Source: a virus. Taken from it: 64,000 nucleotides of DNA. Position 1 is the stretch's first letter, and each line of letters begins with the position of its first letter. The notes beneath the pieces were generated by a model. The model was not told where the DNA came from. It did not search any database and saw only the letters and a program-made list of their open reading frames with translations. A program made the translations under genes and the position numbers. Below, one piece after another: positions 23,273-31,818 of this stretch. The DNA lies in the IMG/VR virus record IMGVR_UViG_3300032323_001428, positions 1 to 64,000 of that record. The stretch is one strand, 5' to 3'.

Positions 23273-23871
23273 TGGGTAAAATATACTTAATTATTAACAA
23301 TATTAATAATAAAATGTATGTAGGACAAACAAAACATTCAATAGAATGCAGATTTAGAGAACATCAGCAACCAAGTAAAAAAACTGCAATAACACAAGCA
23401 ATTCAAAAATACGGTAAAGAAAACTTCACAATTGAACTTTTGGAAGAATGTAGTATTCATAATCTTGATGAAAGAGAAACATTTTATATTGAAAAATACA
23501 ACTCATATAAAGAAGGATATAACAATACAATTGGTGGAGGGAGTCAGTACATATCTCACACACCAGAGGTAAAACAAAAATTAAGTATTGCTGCAAAAGG
23601 AAAACTTGTTGGAGATAAAAATCCAGCAAAAAGACCCGAAGTAAGAAAAAAAATTAGTGATTCACAAAAAAGAAGATTTGAAAGTGGTGAATGGAAAAGT
23701 CCAACAGAAGGTGGTCATACGCAAGAAGCATTGGAGAAAATGAGAGCAAATCAACCAGATAGAAGTGGTAAAAATAACTCTAGATATGGAGTGAAGATGA
23801 GTGAAGAAACTAAACAAAAAATTAGAGAAAAGCAATTAGCAGCACAAGCAAGAAAACGAAAAAATGAGTGA
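23272..23871 (+). CDS. GIY-YIG homing-type endonuclease
   Basis: A 199-residue protein with a classic GIY-YIG module: 'GKIYLIINNINNKMYVGQTKHSIECRFREH', 'AIQKYGKENFTIELLEECSIHNLDERETFYIEKYNSYKEGYNNTIGG' (catalytic Arg, Glu and Asn). NUMOD3-like repeats follow ('KQKLSIAAKGK', 'KKISDSQKRR', 'KQKIREKQLAAQ'). It is inserted in the secreted-protein operon and overlaps the next gene start by 8 nt. Confidence 0.9.
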   Translation: MGKIYLIINNINNKMYVGQTKHSIECRFREHQQPSKKTAITQAIQKYGKENFTIELLEECSIHNLDERETFYIEKYNSYKEGYNNTIGGGSQYISHTPEVKQKLSIAAKGKLVGDKNPAKRPEVRKKISDSQKRRFESGEWKSPTEGGHTQEALEKMRANQPDRSGKNNSRYGVKMSEETKQKIREKQLAAQARKRKNE

Positions 23872-24586
23872 TATACCAACAATCAATACAGGTGGAATAG
23901 GTAATATAAAAAACAATACCAACCAAATTCCTAATGTTGGTATTGTTGGTAATAGTATTGTTCCAAGTTTAGAACCTCCCGTTGTAACATCAACTCCACA
24001 ACCACTCATTCGTAGTTTAGAATTACCTGTATTTCAAGCACCAGATACTTCACTCAAATATCCAATCATCAATGTTCCTACACAGGAAGAGTTTGATGCG
24101 GCAGTGAGAGCAGAGAAGAAGGCACAGGAGGATGAGAAGCAAGAGAAGTCTAGAGGTCTTCCTGATAGTCCACCACCTATACTACCTCCTCAAATTCAAC
24201 AAGTATTGCCTCAAGAAGATAAATCAAATGAAGATGCGATACTACCAGTAAACACTAATCTTGGAGTGCCTGTAATTGAAGTACCAATCATCGGGGAAGT
24301 TCCAATTCCTCCAAAAGAACAGGTTATACTTGCTGGCACCACTGCTACTGCTTCTGTTGCTGCGGCTCTTATTGGCAAATCTTTGGTGGAATGGATGGTA
24401 GGTAAAATGAAACCAATCATTCAACAGATACTTATAAGGGGTAAGAAACTCTTGAATAGAGACCTTACCCCATATGAATTACAACTCTACTTCACAGCAG
24501 AATTAGATAAGAAAAATCTTAAGTTACTTAAAAAAGAATGGAAGGAAGAAAAGAAAAGTCAATATAAAAAAGCACACGACAAATAA
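23864..24586 (+). CDS. Pro-rich protein with one membrane segment
   Basis: 240 residues: Pro/Ile-rich N-terminus, 'EFDAAVRAEKKAQEDEKQEKSRG' coiled part, a hydrophobic stretch 'VILAGTTATASVAAALIGKSLVEWMVGKM' and a Lys-rich helical C-terminus. Similar proteins end the same operon in other cyanophages and are reported as hypothetical or structural. Convergent with the nuclease gene at 24587 with no terminator between. Confidence 0.6.
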   Translation: MSDIPTINTGGIGNIKNNTNQIPNVGIVGNSIVPSLEPPVVTSTPQPLIRSLELPVFQAPDTSLKYPIINVPTQEEFDAAVRAEKKAQEDEKQEKSRGLPDSPPPILPPQIQQVLPQEDKSNEDAILPVNTNLGVPVIEVPIIGEVPIPPKEQVILAGTTATASVAAALIGKSLVEWMVGKMKPIIQQILIRGKKLLNRDLTPYELQLYFTAELDKKNLKLLKKEWKEEKKSQYKKAHDK

Positions 24587-25000
24587 TTACTTCTTACGTT
24601 TAGATTCCAATAATGCAAAATCTTTTACTTTAGTATCACCCATATATGACCAGGCATATCCTTCATCAATCATCTGTTCATTGAGTGATGTTTCTTCATT
24701 ATTAATATACAATTTACCAAGAATTCTACCATACTTTTCGGTACTATCAGGTAGTTGTGTTTTGATTAAAATATCTTTAGCACCTTCTAATCTTTTTTTC
24801 AACCATTCTTTGACTTCTAATCCAAGTGCTTTTTCTTTGAGGTCTGTAGTACGACTTTCTGGAGTATCAATGCCAGCAAGACGTATTCTTTTTTCTAAAC
24901 TTATAGAGAACCCCAAATCAATATCAGCATCAATCGTATCCCCATCAACTACTTTTAAAATATTTTTAATTCTGTAAATATATGGGTCTTTATCCGCCAT
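24587..25000 (-). CDS. Staphylococcal nuclease-like (SNase) protein
   Basis: 137 residues with the SNase/TNase order: 'VVDGDTIDADID' (metal Asp), 'RIRLAGIDTPESRT' (catalytic Arg and metal Asp), 'EKALGLEVKEWLKKRL' and 'GRILGKLYINNEETSLNEQMIDEGYAWSY'. No signal peptide is seen, so it would act in the cytoplasm on host nucleic acid or in packaging. Common in cyanophages. Confidence 0.85.
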   Translation of the reverse strand: MADKDPYIYRIKNILKVVDGDTIDADIDLGFSISLEKRIRLAGIDTPESRTTDLKEKALGLEVKEWLKKRLEGAKDILIKTQLPDSTEKYGRILGKLYINNEETSLNEQMIDEGYAWSYMGDTKVKDFALLESKRKK

Positions 25001-25004
25001 TTTT

Positions 25005-25775
25005 TTAGTTTAAAATACTCTTACTATATATTCTTCCTATTACCCATTCTGAACTTGGGGATTCATCACTATTGAATAGTTTTTCAACTACACCATTATT
25101 CCACCACTTCCGTCCAGTCATATAATTTCTCCTCATATCCTTAAATTCCTGCGAACGAGGTATTCCTTTTTGAACTTCTCTTTGTTTTTCTATATGTTCT
25201 TTTGATTTTTTCTTTCCAGATAAAGCATTACTTATATTCCTTTTAGTTTCTTCCGAATGAGTTCTACCTTTTTGAGACTCACTCATTTTTCTTTTAGTTT
25301 CTTCTGAAATAATTTTACCTTTATTTGATTGACTCATCTTCATCTTATGTTCTTCAGAAAGAATTTTTCCCCTTTGAGAATCACTTATGCGTTTTTTAGT
25401 TTCTTCCGAATGAGTTCTACCTTTTTGAGACTCACTCATTTTTCTTTTAGTTTCTTCTGATGCGGTTCTTCCCTTATTAATTTCACTAAATTTTTTTCTT
25501 GTTTCACTACTTGGAACCCAACCAGAAGTTCCTTCACCACCATCAGTAAGATTTCTCAATATACCTGTCCCCAAATCCTTTCTACCATAAACAGAAATCA
25601 TATAAATTTCGTGTTTTATTGCTTCTTGTTCTGTTAGATTTCTTTTTAGATATATTATCCTATCTTTACTTGGTAAAGGCACAATTCTTTTTTTAACATA
25701 CAATCTAAACCCCTTACCTTTACCGATGTAATAAGGTGTTCCATCTTCCCGCAAATATGCGTAAGTGTAATACAT
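25005..25775 (-). CDS. GIY-YIG endonuclease with long NUMOD3 array
   Basis: 256 residues from ATG 25775 ([24 protein letters not shown]). The GIY-YIG domain is nearly that of the 5758-6420 gene. About six NUMOD3 repeats follow ([20 protein letters not shown] type), partly from a 67-bp exact DNA duplication. Other in-frame Mets upstream lie in the regulatory hairpin. The final segment '[14 protein letters not shown]' is NUMOD-like. Confidence 0.85.
   Translation of the reverse strand: MYYTYAYLREDGTPYYIGKGKGFRLYVKKRIVPLPSKDRIIYLKRNLTEQEAIKHEIYMISVYGRKDLGTGILRNLTDGGEGTSGWVPSSETRKKFSEINKGRTASEETKRKMSESQKGRTHSEETKKRISDSQRGKILSEEHKMKMSQSNKGKIISEETKRKMSESQKGRTHSEETKRNISNALSGKKKSKEHIEKQREVQKGIPRSQEFKDMRRNYMTGRKWWNNGVVEKLFNSDESPSSEWVIGRIYSKSILN
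25241..25460. repeat. 67-bp direct repeat within NUMOD3 array
   Basis: Positions 25241-25307 and 25394-25460 are identical, 153 bp (51 codons) apart, and encode two matching pairs of NUMOD3 repeats. This shows recent expansion of the DNA-recognition array. Confidence 0.85.
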
Positions 25776-25788
25776 TTCTACTCTGTTA

Positions 25789-25858
25789 TGGTTCGCAATA
25801 CTATTTATACAAGAAAAGATGCCCGAAAGCACCTTTTCCACCTGATAGATGCGAACCA
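25789..25858 (-). promoter_or_regulatory. Inverted repeat enclosing terminator and late promoter
   Basis: Arms 25789-25797 and 25850-25858 (TGGTTCGCA/TGCGAACCA, 9 bp) differ in sequence from the element at 6428-6510 but have the same contents in the same order: small GC hairpin, T-rich tract, TTGTATAAATA (25802-25809), second arm, AGAGTAGAAATG. Confidence 0.75.
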
Positions 25859-25873
25859 CACAGGTATTGTTAT

Positions 25874-26248
25874 TTATCGTTCTTTCAAATCTTTATTATA
25901 AATTTCTCTTCTTTTAGTATTAGTATCTCCAATATCTTTATGAGATTTTACTGACCTTCTTGCTTGTCCAGTAGTCAGTCCAGTCCAATCTTTTTTAAAC
26001 TTATGTCTTTGTTTTCCTGAAACTTTTTTGCCACTTTCATCATCGTGTGCGATTTTTAACTTACCATATCTTTCCAAATTTTTATCAGATGGTGTTTTAT
26101 CTGGATTTTCAACTCCAGTAGATATTCTCTTTGTTCTGTTTTTCTCTCTTGGAGTAAATCCAGATTGAAGTGGTCTTTTTGGATTATCCCACTCTACTTT
26201 ACCTTCAACCAACTCGCATTCAGCAATAAACTCTCTAAAAGTTTTCAT
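25874..26248 (-). CDS. Candidate internal head protein with capsid-targeting N-terminus
   Basis: 124 residues. N-terminus [16 protein letters not shown] matches the T4 internal-protein capsid-targeting sequence (MKTYQEFIAE), which directs proteins into the prohead and is cut by the gp21 protease after (L/I)xE. The rest is Lys/Arg/Asp-rich, suited to packing with DNA and injection. What it does in the host is unknown. Confidence 0.65.
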   Translation of the reverse strand: MKTFREFIAECELVEGKVEWDNPKRPLQSGFTPREKNRTKRISTGVENPDKTPSDKNLERYGKLKIAHDDESGKKVSGKQRHKFKKDWTGLTTGQARRSVKSHKDIGDTNTKRREIYNKDLKER

Positions 26249-26275
26249 CTGTATTGATTACTTTTTAGGTATTTA

Positions 26276-26488
26276 TTAGAATGGGAGTTTAAACTTCCCT
26301 GTATTTAGGTTAGGAATAGGTAATTTTTCCAATGCTTTACTGATCTGTTTCTCAACAACAGCACCTACAAAATCTTCTGGGTTGTTGAGAATTGCTTCTG
26401 CTTTCTTATAAGTCGTGTAAGCACCATAGCAAAGTGCTCCACTAATACTGAGACTTAGAATTGATAATGCTAATGCTATTTTATTCAT
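26276..26488 (-). CDS. Small membrane or exported protein
   Basis: 70 residues with N-terminal hydrophobic segment (MNKIALALSILSLSISGALCYGAYTTYKKA), either a signal anchor or a lipoprotein-like signal with Cys20. The remainder is amphipathic and basic. Overlaps the 65-aa gene upstream by 8 nt. Function unknown. Confidence 0.6.
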   Translation of the reverse strand: MNKIALALSILSLSISGALCYGAYTTYKKAEAILNNPEDFVGAVVEKQISKALEKLPIPNLNTGKFKLPF

Positions 26489-26678
26489 TCCAGTTTTCCT
26501 CTTTGTGTATAAAAACTTTCAAATCTTTGACATACTTTCTTAGTATCTGTGCCTGTTCCTCATGCCAAAAATCACCCGTCTCCAAATGAAGACGGGTGTG
26601 GTTATCAATAGCCTTAAGTATTTGATGTATGGGTTTATTCCAACACTCACGTTTAGGAGTGTCCCACTCTCTTGCCAT
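26481..26678 (-). CDS. 65-aa protein, unknown
   Basis: A helical, Trp- and His-rich small protein (MAREWDTPKRECWNKPIHQILKAI...). Similar proteins appear in cyanophage lysis/packaging regions. No family name known to me. Confidence 0.6.
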   Translation of the reverse strand: MAREWDTPKRECWNKPIHQILKAIDNHTRLHLETGDFWHEEQAQILRKYVKDLKVFIHKEENWNE

Positions 26679-26687
26679 AATACCTCA

Positions 26688-26999
26688 TTATTTTTTACCT
26701 TTAAGTAGTGATTTAACTGCTCTTACTGGTCTTTCAAATGCTTGTCTAACTGCTGGTGTAGGTCCTGTTTTGACCATTTCGGGACTGAATGCTTTATGAG
26801 GTCTCCAACCCTTAATACCAGTTGCTCCTGCCTTATGTGCTTTGTCACTTCTGGTGAGTTGTTTTTTGTCATCATCCATCAATTCTTTCCAAGATGCTTT
26901 GTTCTCATTAGGAACTCTTTCATCTCTTCCTTTATTCCACCAATCTTTTGCTTTTTTTGCTAGATTTGCTTCAATAATAAATTCATTATAAGTCCTCAT
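26688..26999 (-). CDS. Second candidate internal head protein
   Basis: 103 residues. N-terminus MRTYNEFIIEANLAKKAKDW again matches the T4-type capsid-targeting sequence with an IxE processing site. The mature part is strongly basic ('KSLLKGKK' end) with Trp and Pro. Likely packaged with and ejected alongside DNA; inferred. Its ATG overlaps the stop of the 34-aa gene. Confidence 0.65.
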   Translation of the reverse strand: MRTYNEFIIEANLAKKAKDWWNKGRDERVPNENKASWKELMDDDKKQLTRSDKAHKAGATGIKGWRPHKAFSPEMVKTGPTPAVRQAFERPVRAVKSLLKGKK

Positions 27000-27100
27000 T
27001 TTTTCTTTCCACCATTCTTTGCATTCTTTGCTGTAGCATTCCCTTGATTCTGTTTAGAACCATTGGAACCTTTCTTACCTTTGTTTGATGATTTTGCCAT
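26996..27100 (-). CDS. 34-residue Lys/Asn/Gly-rich peptide
   Basis: MAKSSNKGKKGSNGSKQNQG..., ending in KKK, a very basic low-complexity peptide. The start overlaps the holin-like stop and the stop overlaps the next ATG. Function unknown; DNA-binding or a packaged peptide is possible. Confidence 0.5.
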   Translation of the reverse strand: MAKSSNKGKKGSNGSKQNQGNATAKNAKNGGKKK

Positions 27101-27450
27101 TAGACTCCACCTGTACGAGGTTGAACTTGTCCTTCCTCAAGTGCTTCAACTCTTTCTTCAAGAGATACTGATGTTTCAGCAATTGTTGAAACAGGTGATT
27201 CTAGTAAAACGGGTGGTTCTACAACTGTCTCAGTTCTTGGAAGTTCCTTTTTCTCATCATCATCATCTCCACCTTTCTTCATTGTATTAATACCAAAAGT
27301 GGCAGCAGAAGCAGTGAATACTGTAGCAATGAATGTGGGATCCATTTTAGCAAACATACCAGCATAACTTGCGGTAAGTAGTGCGGCAGACCAACTCAAA
27401 ATCACAACACGAATTAGTTGTCCCATACCATTTTCCTTTTTGTTGTTCAT
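27100..27450 (-). CDS. Holin-like membrane protein
   Basis: 116 residues. Two hydrophobic helices at about residues 12-30 ('LIRVVILSWSAALLTASYAG') and 38-56 ('PTFIATVFTASAATFGINTM') are followed by an acidic-basic segment and a soluble Glu/Pro/Val-rich tail with a coiled coil. It is directly downstream of the lysozyme gene. Size and topology fit a class II-like holin, but similar cyanophage proteins are unproven. Confidence 0.5.
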   Translation of the reverse strand: MNNKKENGMGQLIRVVILSWSAALLTASYAGMFAKMDPTFIATVFTASAATFGINTMKKGGDDDDEKKELPRTETVVEPPVLLESPVSTIAETSVSLEERVEALEEGQVQPRTGGV

Positions 27451-27468
27451 TTTTGTTAGTTTAATAGG

Positions 27469-28140
27469 TTAACCTTTTTTCCAAGATTCACCTTCTGCTT
27501 TTCTTCTACGAGCAAGTCCTGCTTCTACATTAGATCCAGGATTGCGGTAGAGGTATAAAGCATCTGGAACTTTGTCCCATTCTTTATTCTTCAGTGTGCG
27601 TGTAATAGTATTGAAATTATCACCACCATAAAAACCAGCACCAAGATTATAAGCAAAGGAGAGAAGTGCTCCTCTTTTGCCGTCAGACATTTCATTCCAG
27701 TGTGGAATTTTACGAAGTGATGGAAGAAACTGGTTCTTACATTGAGTAATCAATAACTCATCTGCTTCCTGTTGAGTGATGGTATCACCCATATGGAATG
27801 GTGATCCATCCTTCTTACGGGTAGTTCCCCAACCTATGGTGATTGGAAGTCCACCTGAAAGAGGATCTGGATATGCTTTGAGATGGCATCCTTCAAACTC
27901 TTTGATTAATTTAAGGCCCATCATAGGCATATCATCACCACCTGCTACAGGAGCGGTAGGACTAGCGGCAACCGCAGTTACCGCACTTCCCTTTTTTCCT
28001 CTATAAATCTCTGCCCAATCAATATTATCCTCAAGGTACTTAACAGGTAGGTTATCTTCTAACCATTGAACTGCTTTGATATGATTAGGGTTCTTCTCGT
28101 CATAAAACTTGAAGAAGTTGTGTAAGTCGATACGTGCCAT
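27469..28140 (-). CDS. GH24 phage lysozyme (endolysin) with N-terminal helical domain
   Basis: 223 residues. Residues 1-40 ('IDLHNFFKFYDEKNPNHIKAVQWLEDNLP') form a short domain shared with the next protein upstream. From about residue 73 is the T4-type muramidase: 'LIKEFEGCHLKAYPDPLSGGLPITIGWGTT' (catalytic Glu in KEFEG, and downstream Asp/Thr positions), then 'GALLSFAYNLGAG' and 'GLARRRKAEGE'. It would hydrolyse peptidoglycan at lysis. Confidence 0.85.
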   Translation of the reverse strand: MARIDLHNFFKFYDEKNPNHIKAVQWLEDNLPVKYLEDNIDWAEIYRGKKGSAVTAVAASPTAPVAGGDDMPMMGLKLIKEFEGCHLKAYPDPLSGGLPITIGWGTTRKKDGSPFHMGDTITQQEADELLITQCKNQFLPSLRKIPHWNEMSDGKRGALLSFAYNLGAGFYGGDNFNTITRTLKNKEWDKVPDALYLYRNPGSNVEAGLARRRKAEGESWKKG

Positions 28141-28158
28141 TAGTTTTCTCCTTATGTA

Positions 28159-28830
28159 TCAATCGAAAATGCGACCCCAACCATCGCTGCCACCTGGGCA
28201 CCAACGATGCTTAAGAACTGCTTTGGTATAAACGGTCTTCTTACCGTTTGTTACTGGTCCAGTATAGTTGTCATTCAATGAACCATAAGGATCATTTACA
28301 TAGTATCCTTTACCATCTGGTGTCTTGCCGATCACTACACACATGTGCCCGCCAGTAGGTGAAGAAAGAGAACCCCTGTGAAGAATACCAATAACGACGG
28401 GTTTGCCAGCATCCAAACTCTTATCAATATCAGAGAAAGAAAGATTGTAACTAAAGTGTGACTTAACACCATAACCTTGTAGAACTTTGGTTTGAACTGA
28501 GTGATCAGTTGTGTCACCAATGGCAAATACTTTCTTAACATACTCATCATCACCTTTGATGCTTCCTGGTTTGAGGAAAGCAAGGCACATAGCACACGAT
28601 GAACTGTTACAAGTTCTATGTGCATCTCTGTAGTTGTCTACTTGATTAAAGTAGGGAACCGACAATACTGATGGTGTTGGCGGTTTTGTTCTAAACATCC
28701 CAATCCATTCAGTCTCAGAATCATCCAAGAATTCAACAGGTAGGTTATCCTCTAACCATTGAACTGCTGCTACATGATTTGCATTACCATCATCATAATA
28801 CTTAAAAAAGTTATGAAGATCCAGTGTCAT
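28159..28830 (-). CDS. C39-like cysteine peptidase/endopeptidase with shared N-domain
   Basis: 223 residues. The first 35 residues ('LDLHNFFKYYDDGNANHVAAVQWLEDNLP') match the lysozyme's N-terminal domain. The rest is a papain-like C39 fold: 'SVPYFNQVDNYRDAHRTCNSSSCAMCLAFL' (Gln and catalytic Cys), 'GKPVVIGILHRGSLSSPTGGHMCVVIGKT' (His) and 'YYVNDPYGSLNDNYTG' (Asn/Asp). It probably cuts peptide bonds in peptidoglycan. Late CTAAATA box upstream (28855-28861). Confidence 0.75.
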   Translation of the reverse strand: MTLDLHNFFKYYDDGNANHVAAVQWLEDNLPVEFLDDSETEWIGMFRTKPPTPSVLSVPYFNQVDNYRDAHRTCNSSSCAMCLAFLKPGSIKGDDEYVKKVFAIGDTTDHSVQTKVLQGYGVKSHFSYNLSFSDIDKSLDAGKPVVIGILHRGSLSSPTGGHMCVVIGKTPDGKGYYVNDPYGSLNDNYTGPVTNGKKTVYTKAVLKHRWCPGGSDGWGRIFD

Positions 28831-28944
28831 TTTACCTCGTCTGTAACACTATCCTATTTAGATGATGCTGTTTTTATTAACAAAACAACAACAAAAATTG
28901 AAAAATAAATTTGGAAAATATGATAAATCATCCAAATAAAAAAA

Positions 28945-28971
28945 ATCCTCACCCTTATTTAGAGTGAGGAT
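28945..28971 (-). terminator. hli terminator with late-type box in its loop
   Basis: An 11-bp stem (28945-28955 with 28961-28971, one wobble) and a T8 tract on the minus strand end the hli transcript. Loop and stem top contain CTAAATA, a late promoter sequence oriented to the lytic genes. Confidence 0.75.
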
Positions 28972-29000
28972 AAGTATGATTACCTATTTTAGTTAGTGTT

Positions 29001-29210
29001 TCACCATACTCCAGGAATTACTTGCCCGGTTAGTACGTAGGCACCAACGGCAGCCACAAATCCCATCATCGCAAATCGTCCGTTTAGTTTTTCTGCACGT
29101 TCTGCATAAGTTTCAACTTCATTTTGTTGCATGTCTTTCTCCGTAATGTACATTGTTGGTTCTTTGGCAAACATGTTTTGTTGCCCACGATCATTAGTCG
29201 TTACAGTCAT
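29001..29210 (-). CDS. hli: High-light-inducible (Hli) protein
   Basis: 69 residues with one chlorophyll-binding helix: 'AERAEKLNGRFAMMGFVAAVGAYVLTGQ', the ExxNGRxAMxGF motif. Hli proteins bind chlorophyll and protect photosystem II, so it works with phage D1. Single-gene transcription unit with its own sigma70 promoter and terminator. Confidence 0.95.
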   Translation of the reverse strand: MTVTTNDRGQQNMFAKEPTMYITEKDMQQNEVETYAERAEKLNGRFAMMGFVAAVGAYVLTGQVIPGVW

Positions 29211-29237
29211 TTAAGTTTTGTAAAGTTCTACAACAAT

Positions 29238-29266
29238 AGTATATAGCAAATATAAAGAGGTGTCAA
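29238..29266 (-). promoter_or_regulatory. sigma70-like early promoter of hli
   Basis: TTGACA (complement of 29261-29266), 17 bp, TATACT (29238-29243), about 28 bp before the hli ATG. Near-consensus, so strong early expression by host RNA polymerase is expected. Confidence 0.85.
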
Positions 29267-29279
29267 GCACCACATTATA

Positions 29280-29978
29280 TTATTGATTTTTTTCTATCCT
29301 ATAAGCCATTCCATTTTCATGAAATCCATCAATTTCAATATATTCTGTTTTTTTATTAATGTCATCGTTTGGAGCTAGACAAAGATAAGGTCCAGGCATT
29401 CCTTCGTTACCAGAATAAGTTCTATATCCAGACATATGAAAATGAGAGGTTATAATTTGAAGACCTGGATTACGAATTTCATAATGTTCTGATATTAATT
29501 TTGCAATCTTATTATCACATCTAGGTTTTCCAAGATGGAAATTCATTTCGTCTGTAACTTTGATTGGGGTTTGGAATGCCCATACATCCTGAGATGATGA
29601 ATTATTAAATGGTGCAATACACCATTCACCATTTTCACAAAATACTTCCCATCTAGTCAAAGCAATAAAGACCTCTAGAAGATTAACTTCTTTTAGATTT
29701 GATATAGTATCATCAAAAATAATATCTGCATTTGAAATAATACAAATTTGATTGTTTAAATTTGTATTACAAAAATCAAACAAATCCTTATATGTTGGTC
29801 TATCTTCTTTTTGGATTATTTCTATTTTATCAGACTTAAAGTTCAATTTGGAATCGTCAGAAATAAAGACATATATTTTTTCAATATGTTCGTTTTCTAA
29901 ATTTTCGTGAATGCAAGTAATGTATTCACTATGTCTCTGATAATCATCAGATCTAAAATATTCTATTAATAAATTCAT
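29280..29978 (-). CDS. Glycosyltransferase-like protein (GT-A type)
   Basis: 232 residues. 'YVFISDDSKL' and 'NNQICIISNADIIFDDTI' give a GT-A-like nucleotide-sugar pattern with an N-A-D variant of DxD; later 'LTRWEVF...NSSSQDVWAFQTP' and 'GKPRCDNKIAKLI' resemble family members in viral glycan clusters. Last gene of the 17-kb operon. Acceptor unknown. Confidence 0.6.
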   Translation of the reverse strand: MNLLIEYFRSDDYQRHSEYITCIHENLENEHIEKIYVFISDDSKLNFKSDKIEIIQKEDRPTYKDLFDFCNTNLNNQICIISNADIIFDDTISNLKEVNLLEVFIALTRWEVFCENGEWCIAPFNNSSSQDVWAFQTPIKVTDEMNFHLGKPRCDNKIAKLISEHYEIRNPGLQIITSHFHMSGYRTYSGNEGMPGPYLCLAPNDDINKKTEYIEIDGFHENGMAYRIEKNQ

Positions 29979-30868
29979 TGAGTTTTAATCCAATCCATTA
30001 AATTTACTTGAGGTCTCCATCCAAAAATGGTTCTCAATTTTCCATTATTTGCAAGAGTAGTTCTTGACTCTCCAATTCTTTCTGGAATATTTATTTGATT
30101 TTCAGAAATGGCATTTGCAATTTCATTAATTGAGTAATTAATTCCATTACCTACATTATAAAGTTCACCATAAAAATCACCATCAATATCTTTTGTTGCT
30201 GCAAGAATATTTGCTTGAACTACATCAGATACGTGTGTGAAGTCTCTACGTTGTTCTCCATCACCAACAATTGTAAGTGCCTCTCCTTTTTTCTTTTGCT
30301 CCAAGAATAACCCAATTACTGGGGCATATTGTCCATTTAAAGGTTGCCGTTCACCATAAACATTAAAATACCTAAAGAAAATTGTTTTAAGACCAAATAG
30401 GTCATTATACATTTTACAGAGTTTTTCTCCTGCAACTTTAGATACCGAGTAAGGATTTAAACAATCATCAGGTTGATTTTCGTGATTTGGAGGTTCATTG
30501 AATCCATAACCAGATGAAGTAGAAGAATAAATCACTTTCTTCACTCCTGCTTCTCTAGCACACTGAAGAACAGTAATAGTACCAATACAATTGGTATTAA
30601 CTGCTTTAATTGGATTCAAAATTGCTGGTTGAATCCTAGCATCAGCAGCAAGATGAAAGACATAATCCACACCTTCATAAAGAGGTCTAGTTTTTTCATA
30701 ATCACAAATATCATACTTATAATTTTGTGCATTTGGGTTCCAATAAAATTCTTCATTGGATTCGGCACTTTCATTATCAATTACTATAACTTTGTGTTCC
30801 AACTCAATAAGTACATCAACAAGATTAGATCCAATAAATCCAGCACCACCTGTTACTAAAGATTTCAT
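29975..30868 (-). CDS. NAD-dependent sugar epimerase/dehydratase
   Basis: 297 residues, extended SDR type: 'VTGGAGFIGSNLVDVL' (NAD motif), 'DYVFHLAADA', 'STSSGYG' (catalytic Ser), 'NPYSVSKVAGEK' (YxxxK) and 'RYFNVYGERQP'. Closest in type to UDP-glucose 4-epimerase-like enzymes. Prepares a nucleotide sugar for the neighbouring transferases; exact sugar unknown. Confidence 0.85.
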   Translation of the reverse strand: MKSLVTGGAGFIGSNLVDVLIELEHKVIVIDNESAESNEEFYWNPNAQNYKYDICDYEKTRPLYEGVDYVFHLAADARIQPAILNPIKAVNTNCIGTITVLQCAREAGVKKVIYSSTSSGYGFNEPPNHENQPDDCLNPYSVSKVAGEKLCKMYNDLFGLKTIFFRYFNVYGERQPLNGQYAPVIGLFLEQKKKGEALTIVGDGEQRRDFTHVSDVVQANILAATKDIDGDFYGELYNVGNGINYSINEIANAISENQINIPERIGESRTTLANNGKLRTIFGWRPQVNLMDWIKTQ

Positions 30869-31818
30869 TTCAAATAAACCTCTTTAAATTTTTGAACTAC
30901 TTTTTCTGGAGAATAATCTTGATAACAATTCCATTCCAATTGATTTATTTCATTTTTATCCAAGTTCAATAGAATATTATCTATATCTTCTTTATTCTCA
31001 TAAAATATTCCCTTTTCACCTAAAGTATCAATATGATTTCTTTCGAGAGAATTGTAATAAGTAATGATAGGTTTATTTCTAATTGAAAACTCTGCACAAG
31101 ATAACCCAAAAGATTCACCAATATTCCTTGCATGTAACATCACATCTGAAGTATTAATGAATTTAACTTTTTCATTTAAATCAGCAGTTGGATCTAGGTA
31201 GATTATTCTTTCATGCTCACAAAAAGGTTCCGTATATTGAAAAACAAACCAAATGTCATTTCTTTTTTCTAAAGTTTCTACAATTGATTGCTTTACAAAT
31301 GGAAGATCAAAAGTATCCCACCCACCATTTCTTCCAAAAACTAGAGCATCTTTTGGAATTCCCAATTCATCTCTCATACTCATACTATGATCTGGAAGAT
31401 TTACAATATATGGAACGTAAGGTATTTTATAATCAGTTATTTTAGATAACCATTTTGAACCCATAGCATAAACATCTCCATGAACCCATTCTGGTTTCCA
31501 CCATCCAGATATAGCATTTACTAAATTTTTAGAAACTGATGAAATTACACCATCAGGTTCACCTCCCTTTTCCATTAAAAATGCATCACATTTATTTTTG
31601 GATAAAATATCATCTATTTGATTTTTATCTTCATATCCAAAAACAGGAAATTCTTTTTCAAATTTTTTAATGACACTTTTATCATTAAAATTATTTTTTA
31701 AATTAAACATAATGATTGGGTCAATATCAAGATAGTGTCTAGTCCAATATGCCCAATCATAAATTGCTACTGTGGTTCCCCGCAAACACAAAGAATTATC
31801 ATGAAATGCTATTCTCAT
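30865..31818 (-). CDS. GT4-like glycosyltransferase (GT-B)
   Basis: 317 residues. The C-terminal half has GT-B features: 'VFGRNGGWDTFDLPFVKQSIVETLEKRNDIWFVFQYT', 'DVMLHARNIGESFGLSCAEFSIRNKPIITY' (the E-x7-E donor-binding region). It overlaps both neighbours by 4 nt. Donor and acceptor unknown. Confidence 0.75.
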   Translation of the reverse strand: MRIAFHDNSLCLRGTTVAIYDWAYWTRHYLDIDPIIMFNLKNNFNDKSVIKKFEKEFPVFGYEDKNQIDDILSKNKCDAFLMEKGGEPDGVISSVSKNLVNAISGWWKPEWVHGDVYAMGSKWLSKITDYKIPYVPYIVNLPDHSMSMRDELGIPKDALVFGRNGGWDTFDLPFVKQSIVETLEKRNDIWFVFQYTEPFCEHERIIYLDPTADLNEKVKFINTSDVMLHARNIGESFGLSCAEFSIRNKPIITYYNSLERNHIDTLGEKGIFYENKEDIDNILLNLDKNEINQLEWNCYQDYSPEKVVQKFKEVYLK

